DNA of 49,357 bases from an uncultured Eubacteriales bacterium (GTDB taxonomy: Bacteria > Bacillota > Clostridia > Oscillospirales > CAG-272). The notes beneath the pieces were generated by a model, which saw only the letters and a program-made list of their open reading frames with translations, ran no database searches and was not told where the DNA came from. Position 1 is the stretch's first letter, and each line of letters begins with the position of its first letter. The stretch lies in contig URDS01000010.1 of NCBI GenBank assembly GCA_900546635.1, forward strand, positions 1 to 49,357. Direction: 5' to 3'. The translations under genes were made by a program, and so were the position numbers. This document shows, piece after piece, positions 40,535 to 49,225 of the stretch.

Positions 40535-41209
40535 TTACCTCTTTTTTCTGAGCACATAATAAAAAAACCGCCCGCTCTGTACAAAACCGGCATTCCGGGC
40601 AACCGCCGCCGAAGCAAGATTATGCGCATCGCATTTATACAATACACGAAAGCCCGCTGTACACAGCCATGCCGACAGCGCGCGCGCCGCCGCCGAAGCA
40701 TATCCTTTTCCGCGGTATTCGGGCGCAGTCTCCACGCCGATCTCAATCAGCGGCGCATCCCGATCCGGCGGCGATGCCGTAACCGCAACCGCAGCGATTT
40801 CGCCGTCGCATACCACGCCGAAAACAACCTGTCCATAGGCAAGACAAGCCTCTAAATTATAAGTCGTGCGGTTATGATACCGTCCCGCGCGGCGAATCCG
40901 TTCACACGGAAAACCGAAATCTGCAATATTCTCCCCGATAAAATTATATCCGCGCTTTTTTGAATGTTTATCCGGCGCATACCCATACCGCGTACAAAAT
41001 TCCGTACACCCCGCGCTGAGAAAATCAACCGCCGCATCCGAAAAAAGAGCATCCGAAAAGCGATGCGCATAAGTTTCGCAAAGCTCTGACACGGACGGAT
41101 AGGCAAAAATTTTCGTTTCTTCTCCGTTTTGCTCCACATGTACCGGAACGGCAATGTCAAACCTATTTTCCGTAACCCATTGTTCGCCGTCCGCGTCTAT
41201 TATAATCAT
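40535..41209 (-). CDS. GNAT family N-acetyltransferase
   Basis: The protein has 224 residues from the ATG at 41209 (MIIIDADGEQWVTENRF), overlapping the HAD stop as ATGA with GAGGAG upstream. The acetyl-CoA motif EYRGKGYASAAARALSAWL at about residues 163-181 and VLYKCDAHNLASAAVARNAGF are typical GNAT motifs A and B. The substrate is unknown. It lies just ahead of rqcH in the same direction (3-nt gap). Confidence 0.88.
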   Translation of the reverse strand: MIIIDADGEQWVTENRFDIAVPVHVEQNGEETKIFAYPSVSELCETYAHRFSDALFSDAAVDFLSAGCTEFCTRYGYAPDKHSKKRGYNFIGENIADFGFPCERIRRAGRYHNRTTYNLEACLAYGQVVFGVVCDGEIAAVAVTASPPDRDAPLIEIGVETAPEYRGKGYASAAARALSAWLCTAGFRVLYKCDAHNLASAAVARNAGFVQSGRFFYYVLRKKR

Positions 41210-41871
41210 GGATTCTCCTCCGCGCAAAAATACTTTCGCAATGCCGGCAGCCCCTCAAATACCGGACAGCCGCATAAAGCAAGTCTTGCGTAATCCTGAT
41301 GCCCGGACGCCAGCAGCACACAATCGGCTCCCGCAGCCGTCGCAACCTCAAAATCGTGGATTGTGTCCCCGATAAATAAGGCGCGTTTTGGATTGACCTT
41401 TTTTGACCAATTTACGGCAGCCTCCATCTTTCCGCTGCCGTATGTATCGCCTTGACCAATCAGATCGTCAAAATACGCGCGCAGTCCGAGCGATTCAACC
41501 TGTTGTTCAAGCATTTTTTGCTCGGTGGCGGACAAAAGATATTGCCGGCAGCCGTTTTCCCTGAAAAATTCAATCAATTCGCGAGCGCCAAAGCAGAGCG
41601 CCGCCGAAGTCGCCCGAAGATTATATTCCGAAACCCATTCTGCGGCATATACTTCAAAGCGCTCCCGCTCAAGGCCGATCTTTTCATAATAATCGACCAC
41701 CGGAAAACAGAAGTACCGACGATAGGCCTCTACACTGTCAAGCATTGGCCGGCCATGCTTTTTCAGCAAAACATTAATCGCTTCAACCCCGATGGATACA
41801 TCATCCAGCAGCGTTCCGTTAAAATCCCAAACCACATGCGAATACGGCATGTTTCTTCTTTGATTTCTCAT
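41206..41871 (-). CDS. HAD family hydrolase
   Basis: The protein has 221 residues from the ATG at 41871 (GGGGAC upstream), or 214 from the ATG at 41850. The nucleophile motif WDFNGTLLDD has Asn in place of the usual second-position Leu/Met. LLSATEQ is motif II and FIGDTIHDFEVA the acidic loop. The fold fits phosphatases of the Gph group. A longer frame to 42063 would overlap the neighbouring gene. Confidence 0.85.
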   Translation of the reverse strand: MRNQRRNMPYSHVVWDFNGTLLDDVSIGVEAINVLLKKHGRPMLDSVEAYRRYFCFPVVDYYEKIGLERERFEVYAAEWVSEYNLRATSAALCFGARELIEFFRENGCRQYLLSATEQKMLEQQVESLGLRAYFDDLIGQGDTYGSGKMEAAVNWSKKVNPKRALFIGDTIHDFEVATAAGADCVLLASGHQDYARLALCGCPVFEGLPALRKYFCAEENP

Positions 41872-41888
41872 ACGTCCCCGATACGTTT

Positions 41889-42446
41889 TCAGTCCTGCTT
41901 CCGATTGTTCGTCTTTACGGGAATCAGTCTGCGTTCTTCGGTACCGAAAAGATATCCAAGCCCCGCCGCCGCTGCAATCAGCAAAATACCGAGCGCAAAA
42001 ACAGCCGCAATCAGCATATCGCTCTGCACAGTGTTCACAAACAGCATAATGCCGGTGAAGCATCCGTCAAGCATAGTCAAAATAAAGTACGTAACATAGT
42101 ATACAGACGCAGCGACGCTCGAAGTTTTAAAAAACGAACATATAACGAAAACAAAGAGTGAAATCCATACCGGACACTGCGCAAGCAGAGAAAGAAAAAA
42201 TCCTTTTCCTTTCATCAGTCTGAGCCGTCCGGCATCCAGTTTCGGTTTGTCCTTTGCGCCCGCTTCCCACATGGTTATATACGACAGCACTGCATAAAAG
42301 GCCGCCGAAAAAATTCCGGCCGCAAGCATCAGCCCCCTGCTTTGCTGATTGGTCGTTAAAAAAAGGACGAAACCGAATACGGCCATACCGATATGTGTCA
42401 CCAAAAGCCGCATGATATAATAAGAATTTTCTTTTACAAATTTCAA
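41889..42446 (-). CDS. integral membrane protein, unknown
   Basis: The protein has 185 residues from a TTG at 42446 with GGAGAG 7 nt upstream. Four or five hydrophobic segments are seen (VTHIGMAVFGFVLFL, LMLAAGIFSAAFYAVLSYI, WISLFVFVICSFF, MLIAAVFALGILLIAAAAGL). The tail is charged (TEERRLIPVKTNNRKQD). I recognise no family. The longer frame to 42608 would extend over the promoter region shared with the Xer-type gene. Confidence 0.65.
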   Translation of the reverse strand: MKFVKENSYYIMRLLVTHIGMAVFGFVLFLTTNQQSRGLMLAAGIFSAAFYAVLSYITMWEAGAKDKPKLDAGRLRLMKGKGFFLSLLAQCPVWISLFVFVICSFFKTSSVAASVYYVTYFILTMLDGCFTGIMLFVNTVQSDMLIAAVFALGILLIAAAAGLGYLFGTEERRLIPVKTNNRKQD

Positions 42447-42594
42447 TTTTTCTCTCCGTTTCTGCTGTAATGTCTCAATTATATATAAAAAAACGGATTC
42501 CTGCAATAGATTCGCAAATTTTTTTATTTTTCCTTTTCTTTTCGGATAAAATTTTGTATAATAAAAACAACCTGAATTGATCGGAGAAATTCTT

Positions 42595-43623
42595 ATGCAA
42601 AAAAACATACGACGGGAAATTGATCGAACTACCCTGCCACCGATACTCAGAGAATTTGCCGGTTACAAAACCGGTATCGAAAACTGCTCTGCACTGACTG
42701 TGGAAGAATATCTGCTGGATTTGCGCACTTTTTTTCGGTATCTTGTAACCGTCAAAAATCATCTTCCCCTCTCACACGATACGCTCTGCGAAGCCAATAT
42801 CGCTGATGTAGACTTAGACTTTATTCAAAATATACGCGCCGAGGACATTTACGAATTTTTGTTTTATGTCGGCACCGACCGCCAAAACGGCTGGGCGGCA
42901 AAAGCGCGCAAACTCACCACGATCAAAGTATTCTTTCGCTATCTGGTTTCAAAAAGGAAACTGCTTGACAAAAATCCGGCCGCAGATATTGATTCTCCAA
43001 AAAAAGAACGCACGCTGCCGAAATTTCTGACATTCGAGGAAAGCATAACCCTGCTTGATACCATACGCGGCGACCAAGCCTCGGCGAGCCGAGCGCGGGA
43101 TTATGCCATCGTGACGCTCTTTTTAAACTGCGGCATGCGGCTTTCCGAACTTTGCGGAATTGATCTCAAAGATCTTGCCCCCGAAATGCGCTCACTGCGC
43201 GTCATCGGAAAAGGTTCAAAAGAGCGCGTAATCTATCTAAATGCCGCCTGCCGTGAAGCGCTTTCGGATTATCTCGGAGTTCGATGCGCCAATCTGAATG
43301 AAAAGGAAGCCGCAAATCCCGCCCTGTTTCTGAGCGGCCGCGGCAATCGTATCAGCGTAAAAACCGTTCAATGGATGGTCGGAAAATATCTGAAAGCCGC
43401 CGGTCTTGAAAATCGCGGCTACTCCGTACATAAGCTGCGCCATACGGCCGCAACGCTGATGTATCAGAGCGGCAATGTGGATGTTCGTGTATTGAAAGAT
43501 ATTCTGGGACATGAGCAACTCAACACCACGCAAATCTATACGCACGTCAGCGACGCGCATATGCAGGCGGCCATGGAACAAAATCCGCTCTCCAAAATCG
43601 GCAGCGAAAAAGACAAGGTTTAA
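42595..43623 (+). CDS. Xer-type tyrosine recombinase
   Basis: The protein has 342 residues from the ATG at 42595 with GGAG 9 nt upstream. It has an N-terminal SAM-like core-binding domain (ALTVEEYLLDLRTFFRYL) and the catalytic set: Arg in NCGMRLSELCG, Lys in GKGSKERV, HKLRH, GHEQLNTTQ and the Tyr in QIYTHV. Such proteins resolve chromosome dimers at dif. This may be the housekeeping XerC/D/CodV-type enzyme, but paralogues exist. It is unrelated to the cotJC element. Confidence 0.88.
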   Translation: MQKNIRREIDRTTLPPILREFAGYKTGIENCSALTVEEYLLDLRTFFRYLVTVKNHLPLSHDTLCEANIADVDLDFIQNIRAEDIYEFLFYVGTDRQNGWAAKARKLTTIKVFFRYLVSKRKLLDKNPAADIDSPKKERTLPKFLTFEESITLLDTIRGDQASASRARDYAIVTLFLNCGMRLSELCGIDLKDLAPEMRSLRVIGKGSKERVIYLNAACREALSDYLGVRCANLNEKEAANPALFLSGRGNRISVKTVQWMVGKYLKAAGLENRGYSVHKLRHTAATLMYQSGNVDVRVLKDILGHEQLNTTQIYTHVSDAHMQAAMEQNPLSKIGSEKDKV

Positions 43624-43709
43624 TTTTCAAATAAATTTATACGGCGCTTAATGCATTTTTGACACCCGCCCGATTTTTTCATAAGATGAAATTATAGGGT
43701 GGTGATGTC

Positions 43710-44408
43710 GTGCTTAAGAAACAGAAATTACAAACGGCGTGGATTAAAAAAACGATTGTTTTCATAATTTTTTTAGCAATCGTCTTTGCTTTAATCTATA
43801 ACCTCCAGATCATTCCGGCCCTGATTCCGCTTGCAAAAGCCGAAGCAACAACCGAAATCACGGCAACGGTAAACCGAATCATCCGTGAGTGTCTCCGAAG
43901 CGAAAACTGCGACTACTCAAGCATTGTACGTCTGGCTTATGACACAAACGGAAACGTCGTATCTGTGGAAACGGACACGGTCAAAATGGCGGATCTAATC
44001 AGCAGTATCGTCGAATCAACCGCCGATACGCTCGGCGGCAGTGAAAAACTGACCGTGCAAATCCCCGTCGGTAACCTCAGCGGCGGCGCGCTGCTGACCG
44101 GAAAAGGCCCGAACATCGAAATACGCGTGGCCGTTTCCCGAAAAATATCCTGCTCGGTCGAAAATGAATTTTATGAAAGCGGCATCAATCAAACTCTGCA
44201 CCGGATTGTGCTGAATGTGGAAACGGAAACCTATGCGCTGCTTCCGGCACATGTTCAAAAATTTCAGGTTGCAACCGAATACTGCGTAGCCGAAACCGTT
44301 ATTGTAGGCAAAGTCCCGGACGCCTATACGCATATCAACCGGCTGACAGAGGACATAAACGAAGGAGAAATAGACGATATTTACGATTTCGGCGCCTTTG
44401 AGGACTAA
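43710..44408 (+). CDS. yunB: sporulation protein YunB
   Basis: The 232-residue protein begins with GTG at 43710 after GGGTGGTGA. One N-terminal membrane segment (residues 13-32, KTIVFIIFLAIVFALIYNLQ) is followed by an extracytoplasmic domain with the YunB text VQIPVGNLSGGALLTGKGPNI and AVSRKISCSVENEFYESGINQT. YunB is a mother-cell sporulation protein of unknown mechanism. A CATAAGATGA sequence at about 43680 with AC 16 nt before it could be a SigK/SigE promoter, but the match is partial. Confidence 0.92.
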   Translation: MLKKQKLQTAWIKKTIVFIIFLAIVFALIYNLQIIPALIPLAKAEATTEITATVNRIIRECLRSENCDYSSIVRLAYDTNGNVVSVETDTVKMADLISSIVESTADTLGGSEKLTVQIPVGNLSGGALLTGKGPNIEIRVAVSRKISCSVENEFYESGINQTLHRIVLNVETETYALLPAHVQKFQVATEYCVAETVIVGKVPDAYTHINRLTEDINEGEIDDIYDFGAFED

Positions 44409-44430
44409 GAAGCAATTTTGAAGAATTTTG

Positions 44431-44459
44431 TTGCCTCCTCCGAAAAAATGTGCTATACT
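44431..44459 (+). promoter_or_regulatory. sigma-A promoter of the DivIVA-like gene
   Basis: -35 TTGCCT (44431-44436), 17-nt spacer ending TGC (extended -10), -10 TATACT (44454-44459). Confidence 0.78.
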
Positions 44460-44490
44460 GATTAAAAACTACAAAAGCAGGGGTGCCGGT

Positions 44491-45267
44491 ATGTCGAAAG
44501 AAAAAATGGTCTACTTCCGCACATCGCTCGGCGGATTCAATAAAGAGGATGTCAACAGCTATATTGAAAAGCTGAACGCCGAATTTTCAGAGCGTGAAAA
44601 ATCCGCGCGGAAGAAACTGGAAGCCGCAGAAGAAAAGCTGACTGACCTTGAACAGATCAAGTCCGAACTGGAGATGGCGCTCGACAAAATTTCCAAACTT
44701 GAAAGCGCTGCGGAAAGCCGTGAGAAATTAATTGAAGAACAACTTCGGCGCATCGATGAGCAGGCGGCGGAAATCGAAGCGCTCGCTTGTTCCAAGAGCA
44801 GCGCCGAAAGCGAAGCCGCAAAGCTTGCCGAGCGTATCGAATCCCTTTCGGAAACCATTCAAAAATCCCAAAAATATGACGGTGTGAGCGCGCAGATCGG
44901 AGAAATTATTCTATCGGCAAAAAGTACGGCCGAAGAAATCGTGAATCAAGCGCAAAGAGAATCCGAGCGAAAACTACACGACGCAAACGAACAGTTGGCC
45001 GGCGCCGCACGAAATTTCAATGCCCGCGCCGCTACCGCGGCCTATGCCGTTAAAACCGAAATGCGCAAATTGGCGCGCCAATCTTATGCCGCGCTGGCGG
45101 AAAAGACCGAGCAAACCGCGGTTTTGCTGCACTCTTTAGCTGAAAATATCAGCCAGTCCACCGAAGCATTTGACGACAGTCTGTCTGCGGTCAAAACCGA
45201 AACGGAAGCCGCCGTCGAAAATGAAGCGGCAAAGCTGTTTACCGAAGAACATAGGTTGAAATTTTGA
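44491..45267 (+). CDS. DivIVA-like coiled-coil protein
   Basis: The protein has 258 residues from the ATG at 44491 (AGGGGTG upstream). The N-terminus FRTSLGGFNKEDVNSYIEKL resembles the membrane-binding start of DivIVA/GpsB proteins. The rest to residue 135 is a long coiled coil of repeated E/K/A heptads, followed by ILSAKSTAEEIVNQAQRES, also typical of DivIVA. It may act in cell division or polar scaffolding, not proven. Its TGA overlaps the TTG start of the fumarase subunit gene. Confidence 0.7.
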   Translation: MSKEKMVYFRTSLGGFNKEDVNSYIEKLNAEFSEREKSARKKLEAAEEKLTDLEQIKSELEMALDKISKLESAAESREKLIEEQLRRIDEQAAEIEALACSKSSAESEAAKLAERIESLSETIQKSQKYDGVSAQIGEIILSAKSTAEEIVNQAQRESERKLHDANEQLAGAARNFNARAATAAYAVKTEMRKLARQSYAALAEKTEQTAVLLHSLAENISQSTEAFDDSLSAVKTETEAAVENEAAKLFTEEHRLKF

Positions 45268-45797
45268 AGATGCAAACATATTTTACCGATCATTTTGAAG
45301 AATGGGCCGGCACGCTTCGCGCCGGGGACGAAATTCTGCTCTCCGGCACGGTCTATACCGCGCGCGATGCAGCGCACAAACGCATTGCCGAAGCGATTCG
45401 TGCAGGCGCTCCGCTGCCCTTTGATTTAAACAACGCTTTCATTTATTATGCAGGCCCGACACCTGCCAAAAAAACCGCGGTCGGAGCCTGCGGACCGACA
45501 ACATCTTCCCGAATGGATCCGTATGCACCGGATTTTTACACGCGGGGACTGGCGGCGACCATCGGAAAAGGAGACCGCGCTCCGGCAGTATATTCCGCTA
45601 TCCAAAAACGCGGGGGACTGTATCTGTGTGCCATCGGCGGCGCGGGCGCGCTCGCTTCCATGGCTATACGCACGTGCGAGGTCATTGCTTACGAAGACCT
45701 CGGATGTGAATCGGTCAAACGTATGGAAATCGAAAATTTTCCGCTTTTTGTCGGCATTGATACAAAGGGACGGAGCCTATTTCGGCAAAAACCGTAG
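45264..45797 (+). CDS. fumarate/tartrate hydratase beta subunit, unpaired
   Basis: The 177-residue protein matches the C-terminal (beta) domain of class I iron-sulfur fumarases and tartrate dehydratases: LRAGDEILLSGTVYTARDAAHKRI, IYYAGPTP, and GACGPTTSSRMDPYAPDFYTRG. The start is TTG at 45264 (AGG 8 nt upstream, TTGA overlap); the ATG at 45270 is an alternative. The alpha subunit, which carries the 4Fe-4S cluster and normally lies directly upstream, is not in this window. Confidence 0.92.
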   Translation: MKMQTYFTDHFEEWAGTLRAGDEILLSGTVYTARDAAHKRIAEAIRAGAPLPFDLNNAFIYYAGPTPAKKTAVGACGPTTSSRMDPYAPDFYTRGLAATIGKGDRAPAVYSAIQKRGGLYLCAIGGAGALASMAIRTCEVIAYEDLGCESVKRMEIENFPLFVGIDTKGRSLFRQKP

Positions 45798-45820
45798 AAC
45801 ACGTTCAAGGAGGTGGGGGA

Positions 45821-46690
45821 ATGTCTGTCGGGGAAAAAATCCGAGCGTTGAGAAAAAAGCGCGGCATGACGCAGGCCGGTCTCGCGGACGGAATCGTCAC
45901 GCGCGGTATGCTCAGCCAGATTGAAAATGAGACGGCGCTTCCCTCGCTTCCCACACTCTGCGAAATCGCAAAGCGGCTCGAAACCGCGCCCGGTATCCTG
46001 TTAGACGAACATATAGACATTTTTTCAGCGGAACATGCGCGTACCGTCAGTCTGCTTACAAAAGAATTTAAAAACGGAAATATTTCCGCCTGTATGCGTC
46101 TGTTTGAACAATCCGGAATCGAAATCACAAACGATATTGCGCTGATTTATGCCCGTACTGTTTTCAGTACGGCTTTCGGCGCTTTTTGCCGCGGTGATTT
46201 TATTTCGTCAAAAAAATATCTGTCGGATGCGGAAGCCTGTCTTGAAAAATTAATCCCGCCCGATACACTGGTTACAAAAGCGCATATAGAACTTGTGAAA
46301 AATATCATGGAACAGATTGAAAAGCTCAGCGAACTTCCGGCAAGTATGCCCGAACAGCCTGATTTTTCTTTTTCACCGTCATTGTTCCTATACGCACTGA
46401 AACTCCTGGAGACCGAACGCGCAAATTCTGCCCGGCTCCTTCTTGAGATGAACTGTCCCGAAGAACCGTATGCCTCATTTATACGCGCGAAACTATTGAT
46501 TTTGGATTATAAATTCGTTGACGCCATTCTGATTTTGCGTACACTGACGAGCGCGCAGAAAACGCCGATTTTTTTATCCTTGCTTGCCGTTTCCGTAATC
46601 GAGACCTGCTGCCGGCAATGTGAAGATTACAAAGGCGCTTACGAAAGTCAACTTCAATACCGCGCCCTGCTGGAAAAGCTTCGGCGCTGA
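45821..46690 (+). CDS. XRE-family regulator with helical repeats
   Basis: The 289-residue protein has an N-terminal Cro/C1-type helix-turn-helix (GEKIRALRKKRGMTQAGLADG, RGMLSQIENETALPS, residues 4-45) and a long helical C-terminal region, probably TPR repeats, as in Rgg/PlcR-like regulators that read peptides. No target is evident. It has a very strong AGGAGGTGGGGG site and follows the fumarase gene by 23 nt. It ends in a terminator. Confidence 0.85.
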   Translation: MSVGEKIRALRKKRGMTQAGLADGIVTRGMLSQIENETALPSLPTLCEIAKRLETAPGILLDEHIDIFSAEHARTVSLLTKEFKNGNISACMRLFEQSGIEITNDIALIYARTVFSTAFGAFCRGDFISSKKYLSDAEACLEKLIPPDTLVTKAHIELVKNIMEQIEKLSELPASMPEQPDFSFSPSLFLYALKLLETERANSARLLLEMNCPEEPYASFIRAKLLILDYKFVDAILILRTLTSAQKTPIFLSLLAVSVIETCCRQCEDYKGAYESQLQYRALLEKLRR

Positions 46691-46698
46691 CTGCCTAA

Positions 46699-46741
46699 AA
46701 ACCAAAAGGCCGGAACATGCTATGTTCCGGCCTTTTGGTTT
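46699..46741 (+). terminator. terminator after the XRE regulator
   Basis: Perfect 20-bp arms (46699-46718 and 46722-46741) with a 3-nt loop, ending TTTTGGTTT. Confidence 0.82.
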
Positions 46742-46803
46742 ACCTGCACAGCCAAATCAAAAAATTTTGTTCTTTTTTGATTAAAAATAATTATTTTTTA
46801 GAA

Positions 46804-46832
46804 TTGAAAAAAATTGGAATTTGTGGTATAGT
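46804..46832 (+). promoter_or_regulatory. sigma-A promoter of the decarboxylase operon
   Basis: -35 TTGAAA (46804-46809), 17-nt spacer, -10 TATAGT (46827-46832), with a second TATAAT close by at 46834-46839. The leader is about 90 nt. Confidence 0.75.
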
Positions 46833-46929
46833 ATATAATGGGTAAGAAAGGGATTTCGTCTGACTTTCTCTTTTTCTTATATGATTTGTACGCAATCCGA
46901 CACGAATAAACAGTAAACGGAGGTTTACC

Positions 46930-48390
46930 ATGAAAGATAAAAAGCTATCCATGGCCGATCTTGCCTTGGAATTGACCAAAAAGGACGCACAAAGCGCGGC
47001 GGAGGCCAGAAAATCCAATACGCTGTCCGCACGGCAGATGATTCAGGCAATTTTAGATGAATCGACTTTTGCCGAAACCGGAACCTATGTGCGGCGATCG
47101 GCAGACAGCGATGAATTTGAAGGTGTCATTTGCGGGTACGGCGCAATAGATTCAAGACTTGTATTCATATTTGCGCAGGACTTTTTCAGGATGAAAGGCG
47201 CATTTGACCGGCAACAGGCCAAAAAAATTTGTGACTTATACGCACTCGCCGAAAAAAGCGGCGCGCCGATTATCGGTATTTTCAACAGTGCGGGCGCATG
47301 TATTCGCGAAGGCGTCGATGCGCTCGGCGCATACGGCGAAGTCATGCGCGCTGCCGCAAAAGCATCGGGCATCATTCCGCAGATCGCTTACATTCACGGC
47401 ATCTGCGCCGGAAGCGCGGCGGTCATTTCCTCCATGTTCGATGTTTCCGTCTCGGTAAAAGATAAATCCAGCGTCTATGTAAATCCGCCCTCCCTGCTTT
47501 CCGCAAAAGACGCAGGCAGCGCACAGCGTGCGGCCAAAACCGGACTGGTTTCCAAAGTGTACAATTCCGAAGCGGAAGCCGCCGTCGGCATTCGCAGTCT
47601 AATCAATTATCTCCCGCAAAACAACATGGAGGGCACAGTTACAGAACTGTCCTCCGACGATCTCAACCGGAAGGTCAATATACCGGCAACAAATGAAAAC
47701 TATGATATGAAAACGATTCTTTCGGAAATCTGTGACCGCGGTGAATTTATGGAAGTGTCGGACAGTTATGCGCCCGAAGCGCTCTGCGCTCTGGGTTCTA
47801 TCGGCAGTAGCGTTGCGGGAATCATCGCCAATCAACCGTCTGTCAGCGGCGGACGCCTCACGCCGGAGGGCGCGCGCAAAATGGCAAAATTCATATCCCT
47901 GTGCGACAGCTTTTCCATTCCGATCGTCACACTCACAGACAGCGAAGGCGTAGCTGTGGATGACGCATGTGAGAATGCCCCTCTTGCCTCCGAACTTTCA
48001 CGGCTGGCATTTGCCTATGCAAACGCAGTTTGCCCGAAAATCACCGCGATCATCGGAAAAGCCTACGGTAGCGCGTTTACCCTGATGGGTTCCAAAGCCG
48101 TCGGCGCGGACATTGCATTTGCGCTGTCCGGCGCGCAAATCAGCATTATGCCGCCCGCAAGTGCAGTGGCGTTTCTCTGGAACGACCGTGTCGCAAGACA
48201 AAGCCGAGAAGAGGTTGAAGCCGAGTGGGCAGCAGAATACGCAACACCCGTACAGGCCGCGCTGCACGGCGAGATCGACGACATCATTGAACCTGCGGAA
48301 CTGCGGCAAAGAATCTGCGCGGCACTCAGTATGCTGGCGTCAAAATGTGCGGGAACACCCGCGCGCCGCCATGCGAATCTGCCCCTTTAA
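46930..48390 (+). CDS. carboxyltransferase subunit of a biotin-dependent decarboxylase (MmdA-like)
   Basis: The 486-residue acyl-CoA carboxyltransferase removes the carboxyl group from a CoA thioester and passes it to biotin. The N-domain shows FEGVICGYGAIDSRLVFIFAQD, FNSAGACIREGVDALGAYGEV, and IPQIAYIHGICAGSAA; the C-domain shows GGRLTPEGARKMAKFISLCD and MGSKAVGADIAFAL. With OadG-, biotin-carrier- and OadB-like genes following, it forms a sodium-pumping decarboxylase, most likely methylmalonyl-CoA type; glutaconyl-CoA is an alternative. CGGAGG precedes the ATG. Confidence 0.88.
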   Translation: MKDKKLSMADLALELTKKDAQSAAEARKSNTLSARQMIQAILDESTFAETGTYVRRSADSDEFEGVICGYGAIDSRLVFIFAQDFFRMKGAFDRQQAKKICDLYALAEKSGAPIIGIFNSAGACIREGVDALGAYGEVMRAAAKASGIIPQIAYIHGICAGSAAVISSMFDVSVSVKDKSSVYVNPPSLLSAKDAGSAQRAAKTGLVSKVYNSEAEAAVGIRSLINYLPQNNMEGTVTELSSDDLNRKVNIPATNENYDMKTILSEICDRGEFMEVSDSYAPEALCALGSIGSSVAGIIANQPSVSGGRLTPEGARKMAKFISLCDSFSIPIVTLTDSEGVAVDDACENAPLASELSRLAFAYANAVCPKITAIIGKAYGSAFTLMGSKAVGADIAFALSGAQISIMPPASAVAFLWNDRVARQSREEVEAEWAAEYATPVQAALHGEIDDIIEPAELRQRICAALSMLASKCAGTPARRHANLPL

Positions 48391-48401
48391 GGAGGTTTGC
48401 C

Positions 48402-48782
48402 ATGTTTGATTTTCTGTTAAGCGCCGCCGACGGCACCGCGCTGTCGCTCAGCGATAAGTTTTCGGTTGGCGGACAGGTCACACTGCTCGGCATGGGCACG
48501 GTATTTGCAATTCTGGCTTTGCTCTGGGGACTTGTGGAACTGTTGCACGTCCTGTTAAAACCGTTTGACAATAAAAAGGGCGACGCATTTAATCCCCCGC
48601 CGGTTGTAGCCCCCGCTCCCACAGTCGCTCCCCACGCAAAGGATGTCGGAAAACCGAACGACAATACGGAACTGATTGCTGCCATTACCGCCGCAGTCGA
48701 AGCATACCGCGGTGCGGATGCGCCCGCTTTCCGCGTTGTCTCATTCAAGCGCGCAAATCATAGATTCTCATCCGGAAAATAA
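48402..48782 (+). CDS. sodium-pumping decarboxylase gamma subunit (OadG-like)
   Basis: The 126-residue protein has one membrane segment (residues 26-50, VTLLGMGTVFAILALLWGLVE), a Pro/Ala-rich linker and a C-terminal NTELIAAITAAVEAYRG...FRVVSFKR block, typical of OadG/MmdD. It holds the complex together at the membrane. The start at 48402 has AAGGAGG upstream; a longer in-frame start overlaps the carboxyltransferase gene. Confidence 0.9.
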   Translation: MFDFLLSAADGTALSLSDKFSVGGQVTLLGMGTVFAILALLWGLVELLHVLLKPFDNKKGDAFNPPPVVAPAPTVAPHAKDVGKPNDNTELIAAITAAVEAYRGADAPAFRVVSFKRANHRFSSGK

Positions 48783-48804
48783 AATTTTGATTGGAGAAAA
48801 AATC

Positions 48805-49200
48805 ATGAAACAATATATTGTTACCGTCAACGGCACTGCGTATGAAGTTACAGTAGAAGAAGCCGGTTCGACGGCTGTTTCCGCACCTGCGCCGACCCCA
48901 GCAGCCGCGCCGGCTGCCGCCCCCGCTGCCCCCAAGGCAGTTTCGTCTCCTAAAACCGCGCCCGCAGCATCTGCCGGTGCACAAGGCGCAACCAAAATTA
49001 CAGCGCCGATGCCCGGCACTATCCTCAAAATCAATGTTACCGTGGGACAAACGGTAAAATCGGGAGACTCGCTCTGTGTTCTTGAGGCCATGAAAATGGA
49101 AAATGATATTCCTGCCCCCGCGGACGGAACCGTTGCCAGTATTCATGTTTCAAACGGCGCCACGGTGCAAAGCGGTGATGTTTTGATTACACTCAACTGA
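48805..49200 (+). CDS. biotin carboxyl carrier subunit
   Basis: The 131-residue protein ends in a biotinyl domain with the attachment site EAMKMEN (Lys near 98) after a long Ala/Pro linker (residues 24-60). It carries carboxybiotin between the carboxyltransferase and the membrane beta subunit. The start at 48805 (MKQYIVTVNGTAYEV) has a TTGGAG site. The upstream in-frame start at 48676 overlaps the gamma gene and is rejected. Confidence 0.95.
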   Translation: MKQYIVTVNGTAYEVTVEEAGSTAVSAPAPTPAAAPAAAPAAPKAVSSPKTAPAASAGAQGATKITAPMPGTILKINVTVGQTVKSGDSLCVLEAMKMENDIPAPADGTVASIHVSNGATVQSGDVLITLN

Positions 49201-49225
49201 AGCGCTTCGGAAAGTTGGTATTATC

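Noticed and set aside
42595..43623. The Xer-type tyrosine recombinase as the enzyme of the cotJC element
   Set aside because: It lies 4 kb outside the borders and a serine recombinase is encoded inside, matching the symmetric short-core site.
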